A stretch of DNA of 64,000 nt from Notamacropus eugenii (taxonomy: Eukaryota > Chordata > Mammalia > Diprotodontia > Macropodidae): positions 134,802,750 through 134,866,749 of the forward strand of contig NC_092878.1 in assembly GCF_028372415.1 (NCBI RefSeq), written 5' to 3'. The position numbers were made by a program, and so were the translations under genes. The number at the start of each line of letters is the position of its first letter. Position 1 is the stretch's first letter. This document shows, in pieces, positions 36,001 through 46,592 of this stretch. The notes below the pieces were generated by a model. It ran no database searches. It saw only the letters and a list, made by a program, of their open reading frames with translations, and was not told the origin of the DNA.

Positions 36001-36097
36001 TTCATAACCAGGTTCTGTAATTTAAAAAATGTATTTAATAGCTGTATTTCAATATGGTTTCCCATATAAACCCAATATATATTATTTTATGAATTTG

Positions 36098-36170
36098 TTT
36101 AAGCCAACAGCATTTACTAAGCACCTAACTATATGCCAGGTATCGTATTGAGAGCAAATTTAAAAATATC
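36098..36170 (-). repeat. L2 LINE 3' terminus
   Basis: CAACAGCATTTACTAAGCACC, then CTATATGCCAGGTATCG. Confidence 0.6.
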
Positions 36171-37424
36171 ATCCTGAGAAAGAGTCTGCCAAAAGGCACC
36201 ATGACGCTCCAAACCCCCCTGCCCTCAAGAAAAAAAGAGTTGAGTGCTCACTGTCATATGAACATACACACATGTATACACATGATTCCCTCTTTTCTGG
36301 GGGATGTTTTCTCATGTTTTTCTCATCATATCCTGGGGACCCTAAGCCCTATGTTCTATTTTTAGCTTTACTGCTCTTCTCCAACCCTCAGTCGCCTTGT
36401 TTGTCAAAGACAGAAAATCTTTTCTATCAGCATCACAGGTCCATACGATGGATTGCTAGATTCAAAAAGTATTACAAGCATCTTTAGATGAAAGGTACAC
36501 AGTATGACATGAATTAAGGAGAAATAAATATCTCTGGAGAAATCATATAAACATCTTTGCCCCTTTAGTATACATATTTGCATATAAATGATAAACAGTT
36601 TCATTTCCTCAAGGATTTTGATATAAAAAAAGTAAATCCTTTTGGTCTATACATCTCTTCTAGTTAATAAATCAAGTCCCTGTATTTTATATCATTGCCA
36701 AGGCATTGATACTGTCACCAATGAATTCATTGGTGAATGTCTTATAACAAATCACAAACTGGGTTCCATAAGAAAAAAAAGCTTCCAGCTTTATGCCTGT
36801 AAAAAGTAGAATATGCATGAATTTCCCCTTGGAACATCTCCAAAGGAGGGTCAGGAAATGAGCTGTGCAAAGGACCCTGTCAGCTTTCTTCCTGCATTCA
36901 GCCTTTTAGAACAGTATACTAAGGACATTTCTCTGAAGTTCAAAACTCAGAGGGACTATAGACTCTGTCTCACAATCTGGCTGCTATGGAAAAGACCTAT
37001 TATTTAGATGGCTTGTTCTCTTTAATGTGTCCACAAAGTAGAATCAATTTTCCAAGCAGAGTCCAACTATAGGATCAGCTACAATAAACAGTATATGGTA
37101 TGGAAAAAGCTTCTTTTATAATATGTCATATAATCACAGTTCACCTTGTTTTATGCATTGGACAGATGCCTGAGAAGTTGTGGGTAAAGCTAATGTATTG
37201 AATCACATAGTAAGTGCTTAACAAATATATGTTGATGGATTGCATTTTTTTAAGCTTCCATTACTTTTGCAATGTACTCCCAATGGAAGAATTATACTCC
37301 TAATTAAAATATCTCTGAAAACCACAATGCTTTTTTTAGAAAAAAAAAATATTAGTGAAATCTTTGGTTATTATATTATGTTCATTTCCAAATATTCTCC
37401 TACTCTTATAACAAAAGAGTTATC
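36171..37424. other. No recognised feature
   Basis: About 1.25 kb with no transposon I recognise and no supported ORF. It looks single-copy. Confidence 0.45.
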
Positions 37425-37790
37425 CTTTATTGTTATTGTGTTTGTCCTTCGTTCTGGAAGAGGTACATGACATTAAAATGATGAAAAAATTTGCAGTTGA
37501 CTGATTTGAGTGAGGGAGGGCTGTGCAAAGTCACCAGCCTCACTTTCTCCTCCAGAGCCTTCTGGGTCCAGGGGTCATTCATCCAGATGACTAGAGATGG
37601 CCTAGGGATGCAGTGGGAGACCCTGGTCATTTTAGGCTAAGGTCTGTTCATGTTTTCACTTTGAGTGAGGTATACCCATTCAGTGAATAGGGCTCTTCAA
37701 GTAGTAACTCAAGTGATGACCCTTTGGAAAAACAAATCAAGCTGGGAGGAGAAGACCCTCAGGGCTCTTGGGTGAAAGAGAAATAGTTAC
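37425..37790 (-). repeat. RTE-type LINE 3' end
   Basis: TGTTTGTCCTTCGTTCTGGAAG, TGAGTGAGGGAGGGCTGTGC, CACTTTCTCCTCCAGAGCC, GATGACTAGAGATGGCC, then a TTTCACTTTGAGTGAGG block. This tail family is shared with the SINEs at 25662 and 26833. Here it lacks the tRNA-related SINE head and runs on past where the SINE would switch, so it is more likely LINE. Confidence 0.6.
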
Positions 37791-37950
37791 TATTTAGTAT
37801 TTACATTCACTTTGTGCTAGGTAGGCAGGGACCTATAGTCCAATGTATGAGCTCCAGAGTGAATTGGGTTTAAGGCTTACTGTTTGAGCAAAAAAAATCT
37901 AGCCAGTAAACCAAAAGGAAAAAAAGGCAGTTTTTGGCCATGGAGTGCTG

Positions 37951-38098
37951 AGGGAGAAGGAGGGGAAGGAGGAGGAGGAGGGGGAGGGGAAGGGGAATTC
38001 CTTGTAACAAAGGAAGGAAAGAAGGAAGGAAGGAAGGAAGGAAGGAAGGAAGGAAGGAAGGAAGGAAGGAAGGAAGGAAGGAAGGAAGGAAGGAAAAG
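37951..38098 (+). repeat. Purine tract: (GGA)n then (AAGG)n
   Basis: 37951-37996 is almost pure G/A with several GGGG/GGAGG groups. 38011-38094 is (GAAG)n. Frames on either strand are artefacts. Confidence 0.95.
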
Positions 38099-38299
38099 AA
38101 AAAAAGGAGTTGAGTGAAACTAACCAGTTCATCAAACATGGCTGAATGCATATACAATACTCCTCATCCACCCTCCTGTTCTTCTCCCACCTCCTTGTCC
38201 TCTATATATTCCAGTTCAAAGAAGAAGGGAAAGGGTGGAACAGGTTCTAATTTCTTTCTTCAAGGCCAGAGTGGTCATTAAATTATAAAGTATTTTTGT

Positions 38300-39300
38300 G
38301 GTTGATGGTCTAGTTTTATCATTTATATCACTGTAGTCACATATATTGCTGTTGTTTTAGCTAATTCTTCTTACTCAATTTCAAACCATTTCCTATAAGT
38401 GTTTAGCCATTGCATGAATTTTTCAAATTCATTTGCTGTTGTGTTTGTGTGTTTTGTTTTGTTTTTGTTTCTTTCAGCACATCAAAATGTCATTGCATTT
38501 ATATGCTAAAGTCTATTTGGCTATTGCTCACTTAATAAGCATCTGTTTGGTTTTCAGTTCCTTCCTACCACATACAGTACTACAACGAATATTTTGGTGT
38601 ATGTGGACCTTTGATTTTGCTGTCCATTTTGCTGGCTACTCTTTGAGGTGTTTCCTTAGTTGTGATATTTCTGAGTCAAAGTGTATGGATATTTTAGTGG
38701 CTTTCTTAGTATAATGCCTATTTGCTTAGCATTCTTTGCAAGTTATAGCCTTGCCCTTCACTCTGAGGTAGAAGTTAATTAAAGAGATGGAAAACCCATA
38801 ATATGGAACATGCATTCAAAGCCATGTTACTTATCTAAGCAAGTTATGGCACAATATATGAATATAATAGAATGTTATCATGCTGTAAGAACAATAAAAA
38901 TAGTGAATATCTGGAAATATGGAAAGACCTAGATGAAATGATGCAGAAAGGCACAGAATTAAAATAAGCAATGTACATAATAACTGTAATAGAAATGAAA
39001 ACAACAAAATAAAAGAAATGAAAGGATCTAAAATTATACTGATAAACTTGGCTCCAAGAAGGTAAATAAGATGGCATCTCCCACTCTTTTTTGCAGGATT
39101 GGGGAACTTCAGATCTGGGACACTCCACTTAATGTCAGATCATTCTGATGAGTTGGTTAATTTTAACAGTTTAATTAATTGAAGTTTAATTTATTTAACA
39201 ATTGCTGAACTGTCTTTCCCCTCTTTTTATTTTTTGTTATAAGAGATGGCTGTCTAGCTGTTATATTAAAAACTGTGATTGACTCTATGAACTTGAATGT
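38300..39300. repeat. L1 3' region with inverted 5' part
   Basis: About 38380-38720 is antisense L1 (ATGTCATTGCATTTATATGC, CTTCCTACCACATACAGTAC, TTTCTGAGTCAAAGTGTATG). About 38830-39290 is sense L1 of the same class (GTTATGGCACAATATATGAA, ATCATGCTGTAAGAAC, GGCACAGAATTAAAATAAG, GGGACACTCCACTTAATGTC, TTATAAGAGATGGCTGTC). It is a third head-to-head pair in this window. Confidence 0.6.
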
Positions 39301-39814
39301 TATTTAGAGTCAGACTGAGAAGAAAAGAAATATTGTTCTATACAGCAAAACACTTCTAGAAAAAAGGAGAAAGGCTATTCCATCAAAGTTTTAGCTTACT
39401 CTTCCACTTTTCAGGGAGGAATCACCTCCTAGTACCCCTTTCCTGAACCTCCAAAGGCCATGAGGGTAAGCTTCCATGGACAATCCATTCCCTCAATGAT
39501 TAACAAAATCTCCCACCACTAACCTCACTGGTTTTTGCTTCATATTCCAGTGATTCTAAACCCAAAGTCTATCATTCAAACTCATTCTCCATCCTCTTCC
39601 CTTTCTCACATTCCCCTGAATCAGAGTTGTGCTGAAGGTAACTCAGACAGACTCTAGAGAACTGATAGTAAAATTTTTATGGTGGATATTACCACCTCGG
39701 AAATTGACAACCCCCACAAATCAAGGCTTGATATATTTTTTTTCCTGATTATCTAGACTTTACAAAGTATTGGAAAAGATGCTAATAAATCAAAATAAAC
39801 TTAAAATAATATCA

Positions 39815-40065
39815 ATAAATTGCAATTCAGTAGCATCAACTATGTGTCAGATATTGTGCTAAGTGTTTTAAAATATCTCATTTTATCCTCATGACAACCC
39901 TGGGAAGCAGATGCTCTTATTATCCCCATTTTGCAGTTGAGGAAACTGATGTAAACAGAGGTTAAGTAACTTGCTCAGCTTCATAGAGTTAGTAAATATC
40001 TATGGATCCATTTGAACTCAGGTTTTCCCAAGTCAAGACACAATGCTCTATCCAGTGTGATGAAC
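39815..40065 (-). repeat. MIR-class SINE inside L2
   Basis: CAACTATGTGTCAGATATTGTG, TTATCCTCATGACAACCCTG, TTTTGCAGTTGAGGAAACTG, AGAGGTTAAGTAACTTGCTC and TTTGAACTCAGG. Confidence 0.87.
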
Positions 40066-40396
40066 TATACATTATTTTTCCTCCCAGAGAGCTCATTATT
40101 AAATATTACTAGGATATTTTTGCCTTTAACCCAGCCCCTCTGACATCTCACTCTGAACCTACCCATCATTTCCACTGCGCTCTCTGTAGTGCCTGTTCCA
40201 TTGGTAAACTTGTCTTCTTAAAAGTTTCTTTTCTCATTCTTTCCATCTCTTGACTCTCACTGAAACTTGGTTCTCTCCTAATGACATAGACTTCCTTTCA
40301 AGAACTAGCTGCACTGAGGTGGAACTTCTATTTGCTTCTTCTAGCTTCTCTTTCTACAACCAGCCACCTTTGAGGACACCCAATCCACATCTTTTG

Positions 40397-40635
40397 TTAG
40401 GCAGTCATTTTTGAGTCAAGTCTGATTCTTCATGACCCCATTTGGGGTTTTCTTGGCAAAGATACAGGAATGGTTTGCTATTTCCTTCTCCATCTCATTT
40501 TATAGATGAAGAAATTGAGGCAAACGGTGTTAAGTGACTTCCCCAGAATAAAACAACTGATAAGTAACACAAGAAGATGAGTCTTCCTGACTCTAGGCCT
40601 GGCACACTACACTCTGTGCCATCTAAAAGCCTTAA
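40397..40635 (-). repeat. SINE with BovB/RTE-like tail inside L2
   Basis: TTCTTCATGACCCCATTTGG, TTTTCTTGGCAAAGATACAG, TTTGCTATTTCCTTCTCC (reversed RTE tail), then GTGTTAAGTGACTTCCCC and GAGTCTTCCTGACTCTAGGC (SINE body). Confidence 0.88.
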
Positions 40636-41019
40636 TCTATATCTATATCCAATCAGAATTCTAGGACTATTTTCTACAAACCTCCCAGATACTTGTTTTC
40701 TTTCTTCAGAGCCTGGCTCACAATCTTTTTCTCCTCCCAACTCATACTCTCATGTTAGGGAACTTCAGCCTACATGCTAATATTCACTCAAACACTCTAA
40801 CCTTACCCATTTCAACATTTCAACATTTCAACATTTCACATGACCTCCACACTCATATTCAGCCATATAAAAACTGACTATACCCTTGATCTTTCCATCA
40901 CAGTAGATGTCACCTCTGAGTTCATGAACTCTGAAATTCCAATATCTGAGAAGACTTTGTTGTCAATCCACTTCTCCTTCTACCTTGCAACCTTAAACTC
41001 TGTTCTATATGTCAAGCTC

Positions 41020-41209
41020 TGTAACTGGGGACACTGTTGGAACCCAAGAGTATTTGACGCTGGAGGTATCTAACTTTGGGGATGAGACAGACCTGGCCCT
41101 CAAAGACCCATTTGTTCTTGCTGGGAACCTAAGTGTCCTGATGGCTTTCTTGACAAGGAAAGGGAATTTTGATATTGTTGTCACAATAATGGTGAAGCAA
41201 GAGGAGTGA
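41020..41209 (+). other. Unassigned short open frame
   Basis: A 66-codon frame, 41009-41209, ends in a TGA after an acidic QEE. It has even codon composition and no simple repeat. From about 41040 it is not L2-like. I recognise no family. An AATAAA occurs downstream at about 41363. It could be a fragment of a processed gene copy or chance; I do not call it a gene. Confidence 0.25.
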
Positions 41210-41419
41210 AAGCAGAACACATTCCAGAAGTAATGATATTACTGATTATATGACTAGTCTTATAGACAGTCTGGGAGTGGGGGATGGTGGTGATGGTAAT
41301 ATTCCTGGAAAGGATGGCATCCTAGGGACATTTTCTTTCCCCTAAAATTCCACCCTTCCCTCAATAAATGTCTCAAACTTTCCTGAAGTCCAGAGTTAGG
41401 CAGGAGGGATAGAGGCTAG

Positions 41420-41625
41420 ATTTAAGATTGCATTAGTATAGTGAACTCCCCAGAGTATAACTAACTTCCTGCATTAATGCAGGTCAGCACCTTCTCTAAT
41501 ACCAACAAGATTAGAGAGATGCCAAGGGCACAGAGACGTCTGAGTGATATCAGAGGTTGGACTTGAACCAAGATCTTCCTGGTTCTGAGGCCACTTTTCT
41601 CCACAGTATGCAATATAGCCTCTCT
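41420..41625 (-). repeat. MIR-class SINE, diverged
   Basis: GGTTGGACTTGAACCAAGATC, TTCCTGGTTCTGAGGCCAC at the head; the rest is eroded. Confidence 0.65.
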
Positions 41626-41714
41626 GATGAGAAATAACCAATTGATTTATGCTTTTTAATTCATTTTTGGAATTTTCCGCTCCAAATTTTCCCTCTTTTA
41701 TACATTAAAAAGGA

Positions 41715-42212
41715 TATGTGTGTGTGTGTGTGTGTGTGTATATAAAATGTATGTATGTATGTATACATATGTGTGTATATGGGTATATATGTATATATAC
41801 ATATGTGCATATAAATATATATATACATACATAAATATATATGCTATTGTTCAGTCATTTTATTTGTGTCCAAATCTTCATGACCCTATTTGGAGTTTTC
41901 TTGGCAAAGATACTGGAGTAGTCTGCCATGTTCTTCTGTAGTTTATTTGACTGCTGAGGAAACTGAGGCAAATAGAATTACGTGACTTGCTCAGGGTCAT
42001 ACAGCTTGTAAGTGTCTGAGGCCAAATTTGAACTCAGAATGAAGAGTCTTCCTGACAAACCCAGCATACTTAGTTGCTCTTTTATATGCATACATAAATA
42101 TGAATGTATGTATGCATGCATATATGTCCATATAGGTATTTATATATTTGAATGTATACATATATACACATACATACATATATACATATATATGTATGTG
42201 TGTGTGTATAGT
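41715..42212. repeat. TG/TATG/ATAC microsatellite, split
   Basis: 41716-41844 and 42083-42212 are both alternating TG, TATG, TATA and ATAC units. They are parted by the SINE at 41845-42082. The many short frames here are artefacts. Confidence 0.9.
41845..42082 (-). repeat. SINE with BovB/RTE-like tail in a microsatellite
   Basis: ATTGTTCAGTCATTTTATTTG, CTTCATGACCCTATTTGGAG, TTTTCTTGGCAAAGATACTG, then GAGGAAACTGAGGCAAATAG and GTGTCTGAGGCCAAATTTG. TATATGC directly precedes (41838-41844) and follows (42083-42089) it, a likely TSD. Confidence 0.88.
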
Positions 42213-42224
42213 TGCAGAACAAAT

Positions 42225-42625
42225 GTCCACATTAGCCATGTTCCAAGGGAAAAAAAAAGAAAGAAAAAAAATGGAAGGAAATATATTGATCAGAGTTACT
42301 ACATGTTTCATAGTTGATTTTACGTGTAATATACCATTACTCTATAAATTGTACTCCCAGCTCTGTTCCCTTCACATTGCATCAGTTCCCACAAATCTTC
42401 CCAGGTCTTTTCTGAAATCATCCCCTTCATCATTTCTTACAATACAATAATATTTCATCATATTCATATACTATAACTCGTTTAGCCATTCCTCAATTGA
42501 TGGGCATCCCCTCAGTTTCCATTTTTTTACTACAACAAAAGGAGTTGCTCCAAATGTTTCTTGTACATAGAGATACTTTTTCACTGTCTCTGTTCTCACC
42601 AGAACACTTCAACAATGGAATGGGC
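42225..42625 (-). repeat. L1 LINE 3' UTR, antisense
   Basis: ATTTCTTACAATACAATAAT, ATACTATAACTCGTTTAGCC, ATTCCTCAATTGATGGGCATC, TTACTACAACAAAAGGAGTTG follow the antisense L1 3' order. Confidence 0.75.
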
Positions 42626-42639
42626 TGCCTAATTTTATA

Positions 42640-42845
42640 GTGAGTTCTGTGTACAAACAGTGATCAAATAATCATGGACTTGACAGGATGGTATCTTCCT
42701 TTTATAGTTGAAAAAACTGACACAAACAAAGGGTTAAACACTGGCCCAGGGTCACACAGTTAATAAGTTTCTGAGGCTAGATTTAAACTAGTATTTCCCT
42801 TACTCCAGGCCAAATATTCTTTCCATTGGGCAATCTAGTCACTTC
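42640..42845 (-). repeat. MIR-class SINE
   Basis: TTTTATAGTTGAAAAAACTG, GGCCCAGGGTCACACAGTTA, CTTACTCCAGGCC and the head TTTCCATTGGGCAATC. Confidence 0.78.
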
Positions 42846-43265
42846 TAATACTATGATAGTGAAATCAAGAGTATCACCATCTTTGTGTGGGACACGTACA
42901 GTGGAAGACTAAGTCATGGGATGTTCTTCCATGTAGGCTGAAGAAGTGAGTGCTTTGGGTGTTTGGGGTATAGTCAATATGTTTGCTGAAGTCCCCAACA
43001 TAAGGTTTAGGGAGGAGACAAAAATTGCGAGCCACTTATCAAACTCATTGGAGAAGGAAGGGAAATGACTTGGAAGCCAAAAAATAATAGCTCCCAAGAT
43101 TTTGATGGGTTGACGGATATGAATTGTATGAACCTCAAAGGAGGAGAGGTCATGGAATGAGATCAATAGGAGGAGAATCTGGCAGTGACCATGAGGAACA
43201 AGGAGCAAAGAGGAAAGACAGAGATTGGTCAGGGAACAGCACACAGGAGGTGCAAATCAAACCTT
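42846..43265 (-). repeat. L2 LINE, ORF2 endonuclease fragment, antisense
   Basis: On the minus strand, the frame near 43000-42850 reads LMLGTSANIL (family ILGDFNIHV), and another frame reads HDLVFHCTCPT, then an eroded DGxTLDFTI. At least one frameshift separates these, so it is dead. Confidence 0.6.
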
Positions 43266-43286
43266 CACAGTGTAAGGTGTAGAAGA

Positions 43287-43289
<3 letters not shown>

Positions 43290-43379
<90 letters not shown>

Positions 43380-43402
43380 TTCCTTCCTTCCTTCCTTCCT
43401 TC

Positions 43403-43475
<73 letters not shown>

Positions 43476-43514
43476 TTCCTTCCTTCCTTCCTTCCTTCCT
43501 TCCTTCCTTCCTTC

Positions 43515-43595
<81 letters not shown>

Positions 43596-43760
43596 TTTCT
43601 TCCTTTCTTTCTTCCTTTCCATCCTTCCTTTCCATCCTTCCTTCTTTCTTTCTCTCTTTCCTTTCTTTCATCCTTCCTTCCTTTCTGATTTCCTTCCTTC
43701 CTTCTTTCCTTCTTTCTTTCTTTTATTCTCTTTCTTTCTCCTTTTCCTTCTTTCTCTTTT
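43290..43760. repeat. Long (CTTT)n/(CTTC)n pyrimidine tract
   Basis: About 450 bases. CTTT blocks at about 43290-43375, 43403-43470 and 43515-43590 alternate with CTTC blocks at about 43376-43402 and 43471-43514, then degenerate CT/TTTC to 43775. Frames of 121-173 codons across it (Lys/Arg/Glu or Ser/Phe/Leu) are artefacts. Confidence 0.98.
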
Positions 43761-43969
43761 TCCTCCTCCTCTTCTTCTCTTCAAGGAAAAGGTACAGCAG
43801 GAGATGGAGGCTCTGAGGTTAAAGGGAAGATCCCTCCTTTTTGGGCCAGAGGTCTGGAAGAATAGGTTAGATATTTTACTTCATTAAACTCCCAGATTTT
43901 ATATAGCTGAATGTTTTATAATGAATGCTATTGAATTGGATATCTTGTATGACATCATAGAAGCAGACT

Positions 43970-44085
43970 GAATTATAGATGTCATTTTTCAGACGAGGAA
44001 GCTAAGACTGCAGAGGTAAAACTAATTATTCAAGGTCCACACTGGTAATAACTGGGAAAGCCAACTCTATGCCTCTTCCACAATG
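43970..44085 (-). repeat. MIR-class SINE fragment
   Basis: TTTTTCAGACGAGGAAGCTAAG, then TTCAAGGTCCACACTGGTAA and CAACTCTATGCCTCTTCC. Confidence 0.6.
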
Positions 44086-44327
44086 GTGGATATCTTTCTT
44101 GCCAATTACCGAGATTGTGGTGTCTCTTTCAAATTTGAAAATCTCTAACCAAGAGTTTTAAAGTTCAATAAAGAAGCCCAAAGAAAGCATATTGTTCTGC
44201 AGAGAAGGAAAGAGATTAATGACATGAAGGCAATGGAGCATACTCTATATTTAGCAAGTATTGAGTAGTTCATTTTGTCTGGGGTATAAGGTCTAGAAAG
44301 GAGTGTGATTAGAGATAAGACTGGAAG

Positions 44328-44582
44328 GGGAATAAACATTTATATGGTGCTTGTAATGTGTCAGGCCCTGGACTAAGCACTTTTTTTATAAATATTATTT
44401 AATTTCATGCTCACAATAATCCTGAGAAATAAGTGCTATTATTACCTCCATTTTACAGATGAGGAAACTGAGGCAAACAGAGGAGAAATGATTTACCCAG
44501 GGTCATATAGCTAATAACTGTCTGAGACTAGATTTGAATTCAGGTCTTACTGATTCCAAGCCCAGAGCGTTGCCCATAGCTA
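44328..44582 (-). repeat. MIR-class SINE, full length
   Basis: ACATTTATATGGTGCTTGTA, GTCAGGCCCTGGACTAAGC, CATGCTCACAATAATCCTGA, TTTTACAGATGAGGAAACTG, CCAGGGTCATATAGCTAA and TTTGAATTCAGGTCTTACTG. Confidence 0.92.
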
Positions 44583-44609
44583 CTTCAAAAGAAAAAGGAA
44601 AAATATAGA

Positions 44610-44725
44610 TCATAATTATGAAGGACCCTGAATGGCAAGTTACATATTTAATTTTGGTAGCAGTGAGGAACGACTGATGATTTTTTTGAGCAGTATAATG
44701 ACCAGAACTGATTTTACAATCCATT
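44610..44725 (-). repeat. L2 LINE fragment
   Basis: ATGAAGGACCCTGAATGGCA, TAATTTTGGTAGCAGTGAGG, GAGCAGTATAATGACCAGA is reversed L2 3' region. Confidence 0.65.
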
Positions 44726-44769
44726 TTCTGACTAATTTACCACAGTCTCTGAATACCATACAGCTGAGC

Positions 44770-44882
44770 TAAGGACAAATTTAAATTGTTTTTTTCCTCT
44801 TTTCCCTCCTGTTCAGGTAAAACAAAGGAAGATTAGATAAGATGGCCTCCAAGGTCCCTTCCTGTTCTAAATTTATGATCCT
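44770..44882 (+). repeat. CR1/L3-like tail fragment
   Basis: AGATTAGATAAGATGGCCTCC, then AAGGTCCCTTCCTGTTCTAA and TTTATGATCCTAG. Confidence 0.6.
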
Positions 44883-46590
44883 AGAAAAGATAAAGAGTCT
44901 CCAATTCCACTTTTGAATCACGTTTACTAAACTAGTAGCTTTTTGAGTCATGTATATTTTTCTCCAGATGGAGACAAACATTTCAACAATACTTTCTTAA
45001 GACTAAGGTTTTTATACTGTTTCCCATGTATATACAGTGAAAATTCATGCAAAACAGGGTAGCGGTGAAGTCACTAAATGTCAGTTGAATTTACTGCCCA
45101 GTTCTGAATCACAACCTTAAGTACCAACCAAAAAAAAAGAAAGTCATTCCTTTTTTTTTTCCTGAAAGAAACCTTCTGGGAATTAAACTCAGATACTGAC
45201 AGAATGGTAAAAAAAGAGCAGTAAAGTCCCCATATGGCCCCAAGCAAGTCTTGGCAAAGAATGATTTTAGAAATGCTTCAGCTAATACATTTCTGACTGC
45301 AATGGACACTTCTCACCTGAAGTGAGACCATCGAACTAATTTCAGAGACACACTGGAGGACAACAGCTTTCCATTGCTCCTGACCTAGGCTGAATTGGAA
45401 CTAGTGACCTAGAAGCAAAAGGTGCTATATTCCATTACCAAATGTCCTAGACAGCCAGTCACCCTGAGTTTTATTTCTTTAATCGTTTTTATTAGTACCA
45501 ACCCCACTTTTAACATCAAACAAGTCGAAGACTCTCAAGAATGGTCCCTGACACAAAGTATAGCTACTGTTTACCTTCTCTTCTTATATAGGCAGACTAT
45601 CCCCATGTGGGAGATTCTCCTTGAATTATACCAGCTGTCTCCCTACCACTGCCTTTTCTCTCTGTTATCTTCTCTAAATGGAATTTGATGTGGGTAGAAT
45701 GATAAGTGCCTATTCAGCTGCATCAGCTGAGATGTTCTGATGAGCAAGCCTCTGACAACTGCCCATCATAACAAGGTTATGTTGATCCCAAGTGTGGAAC
45801 TATGCAAATCGGTCCCCAAATCCACTCACCACTTTCATTGTAATTGTTTGTTTTTCTTTCTCTTCTTTTATCCTGAGAGTTCTGCGTTCTACTATTCAAC
45901 CAAATGTCTCTGCCCCTATAATCTTTATCAGTAAACTAAATGCCGTGGTGTAAGAGCAGGAACTATCCCTCCACCTCCACTATGTATTTTCATAGACATG
46001 TTTTTTCAGAATGCCTGTCATGTCTACACTGATGTGTGAAATAGAAATACCTAGATGGCTAGAGAGGGAGGAAGATCAATATGGCTTTAAATGAGAGTTC
46101 TTCATGAAGACACACAAGTCCATAATTAAACATAGCAAACATTTCCCAAGGACAAACCTCCCTAAGCCAACAAAATCAAACTTCAATTTCCCTGTGCTTC
46201 ACTCCATCAACAACTTCATAACTTTGGAATGCCAGAAAGGGATTTATAGGACACTTCTGACATTCTGATCATAGTTTCTAGGAATCAAGATGGTGGCAGA
46301 GTTCAGTACTAAAGACAAAGTATATGAAGATCACAGCAGGAAATGAAATAGAACAACCTCAAAGGGCATTACAGGGAAAGAAAAAATCTAGACTTTTCCC
46401 CCTACATGCATATAAAGGAACATTTCTAGACATTCACAAGGTCTCCAGATTTCACTTTCTAATCATTTTTCCTAACTCTAGTTTTGAAAGCATTTTAAAA
46501 ACATTTTGCTAATTTTTAAATGAAGTCTAGTCTTAGATTATTTCTATCACTTTTTCCCTACCCTCTCCCCAACCCCTGCACTTTTTAAAA
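44883..46590. other. Unplaced, mostly unique-looking sequence
   Basis: About 1.7 kb without a repeat I can name. The frame at 45422-45688 (88 codons) has no recognisable domain. Confidence 0.45.
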
Positions 46591-46592
46591 AA

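Larger units (their letters stand above)
39500..41000 (+). repeat. L2 LINE, 5' ORF2/endonuclease region, interrupted
   Basis: 40200-40330 reads like the L2 section before the endonuclease catalytic Glu (TTCCATCTCTTGACTCTCAC, TGAAACTTGGTTCTCTCCTA = the ETWLSP stretch). 40740-41000 gives the endonuclease end, with DYTLDLSIT, NSEIPIS and LLSIHFS in one frame. A MIR (39815-40065) and an RTE-tailed SINE (40397-40635), both antisense, split it. Confidence 0.65.

Noticed and set aside
37870..38171. Pro/Ser/Phe/Leu-rich and Gly/Glu/Lys/Arg-rich frames
   Set aside because: They are artefacts of the GGA and GAAG purine repeats.
41720..42450. Tyr/Ile/Met/Cys-rich frames on both strands
   Set aside because: They arise from TATG/ATAC microsatellite and antisense L1 3' UTR.
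43150..43688. Long open frames of 121-173 codons on both strands, rich in Lys/Arg/Glu or Ser/Phe/Leu
   Set aside because: They are translations of the CTTT/CTTC tetranucleotide tract, which has no stops in several frames.
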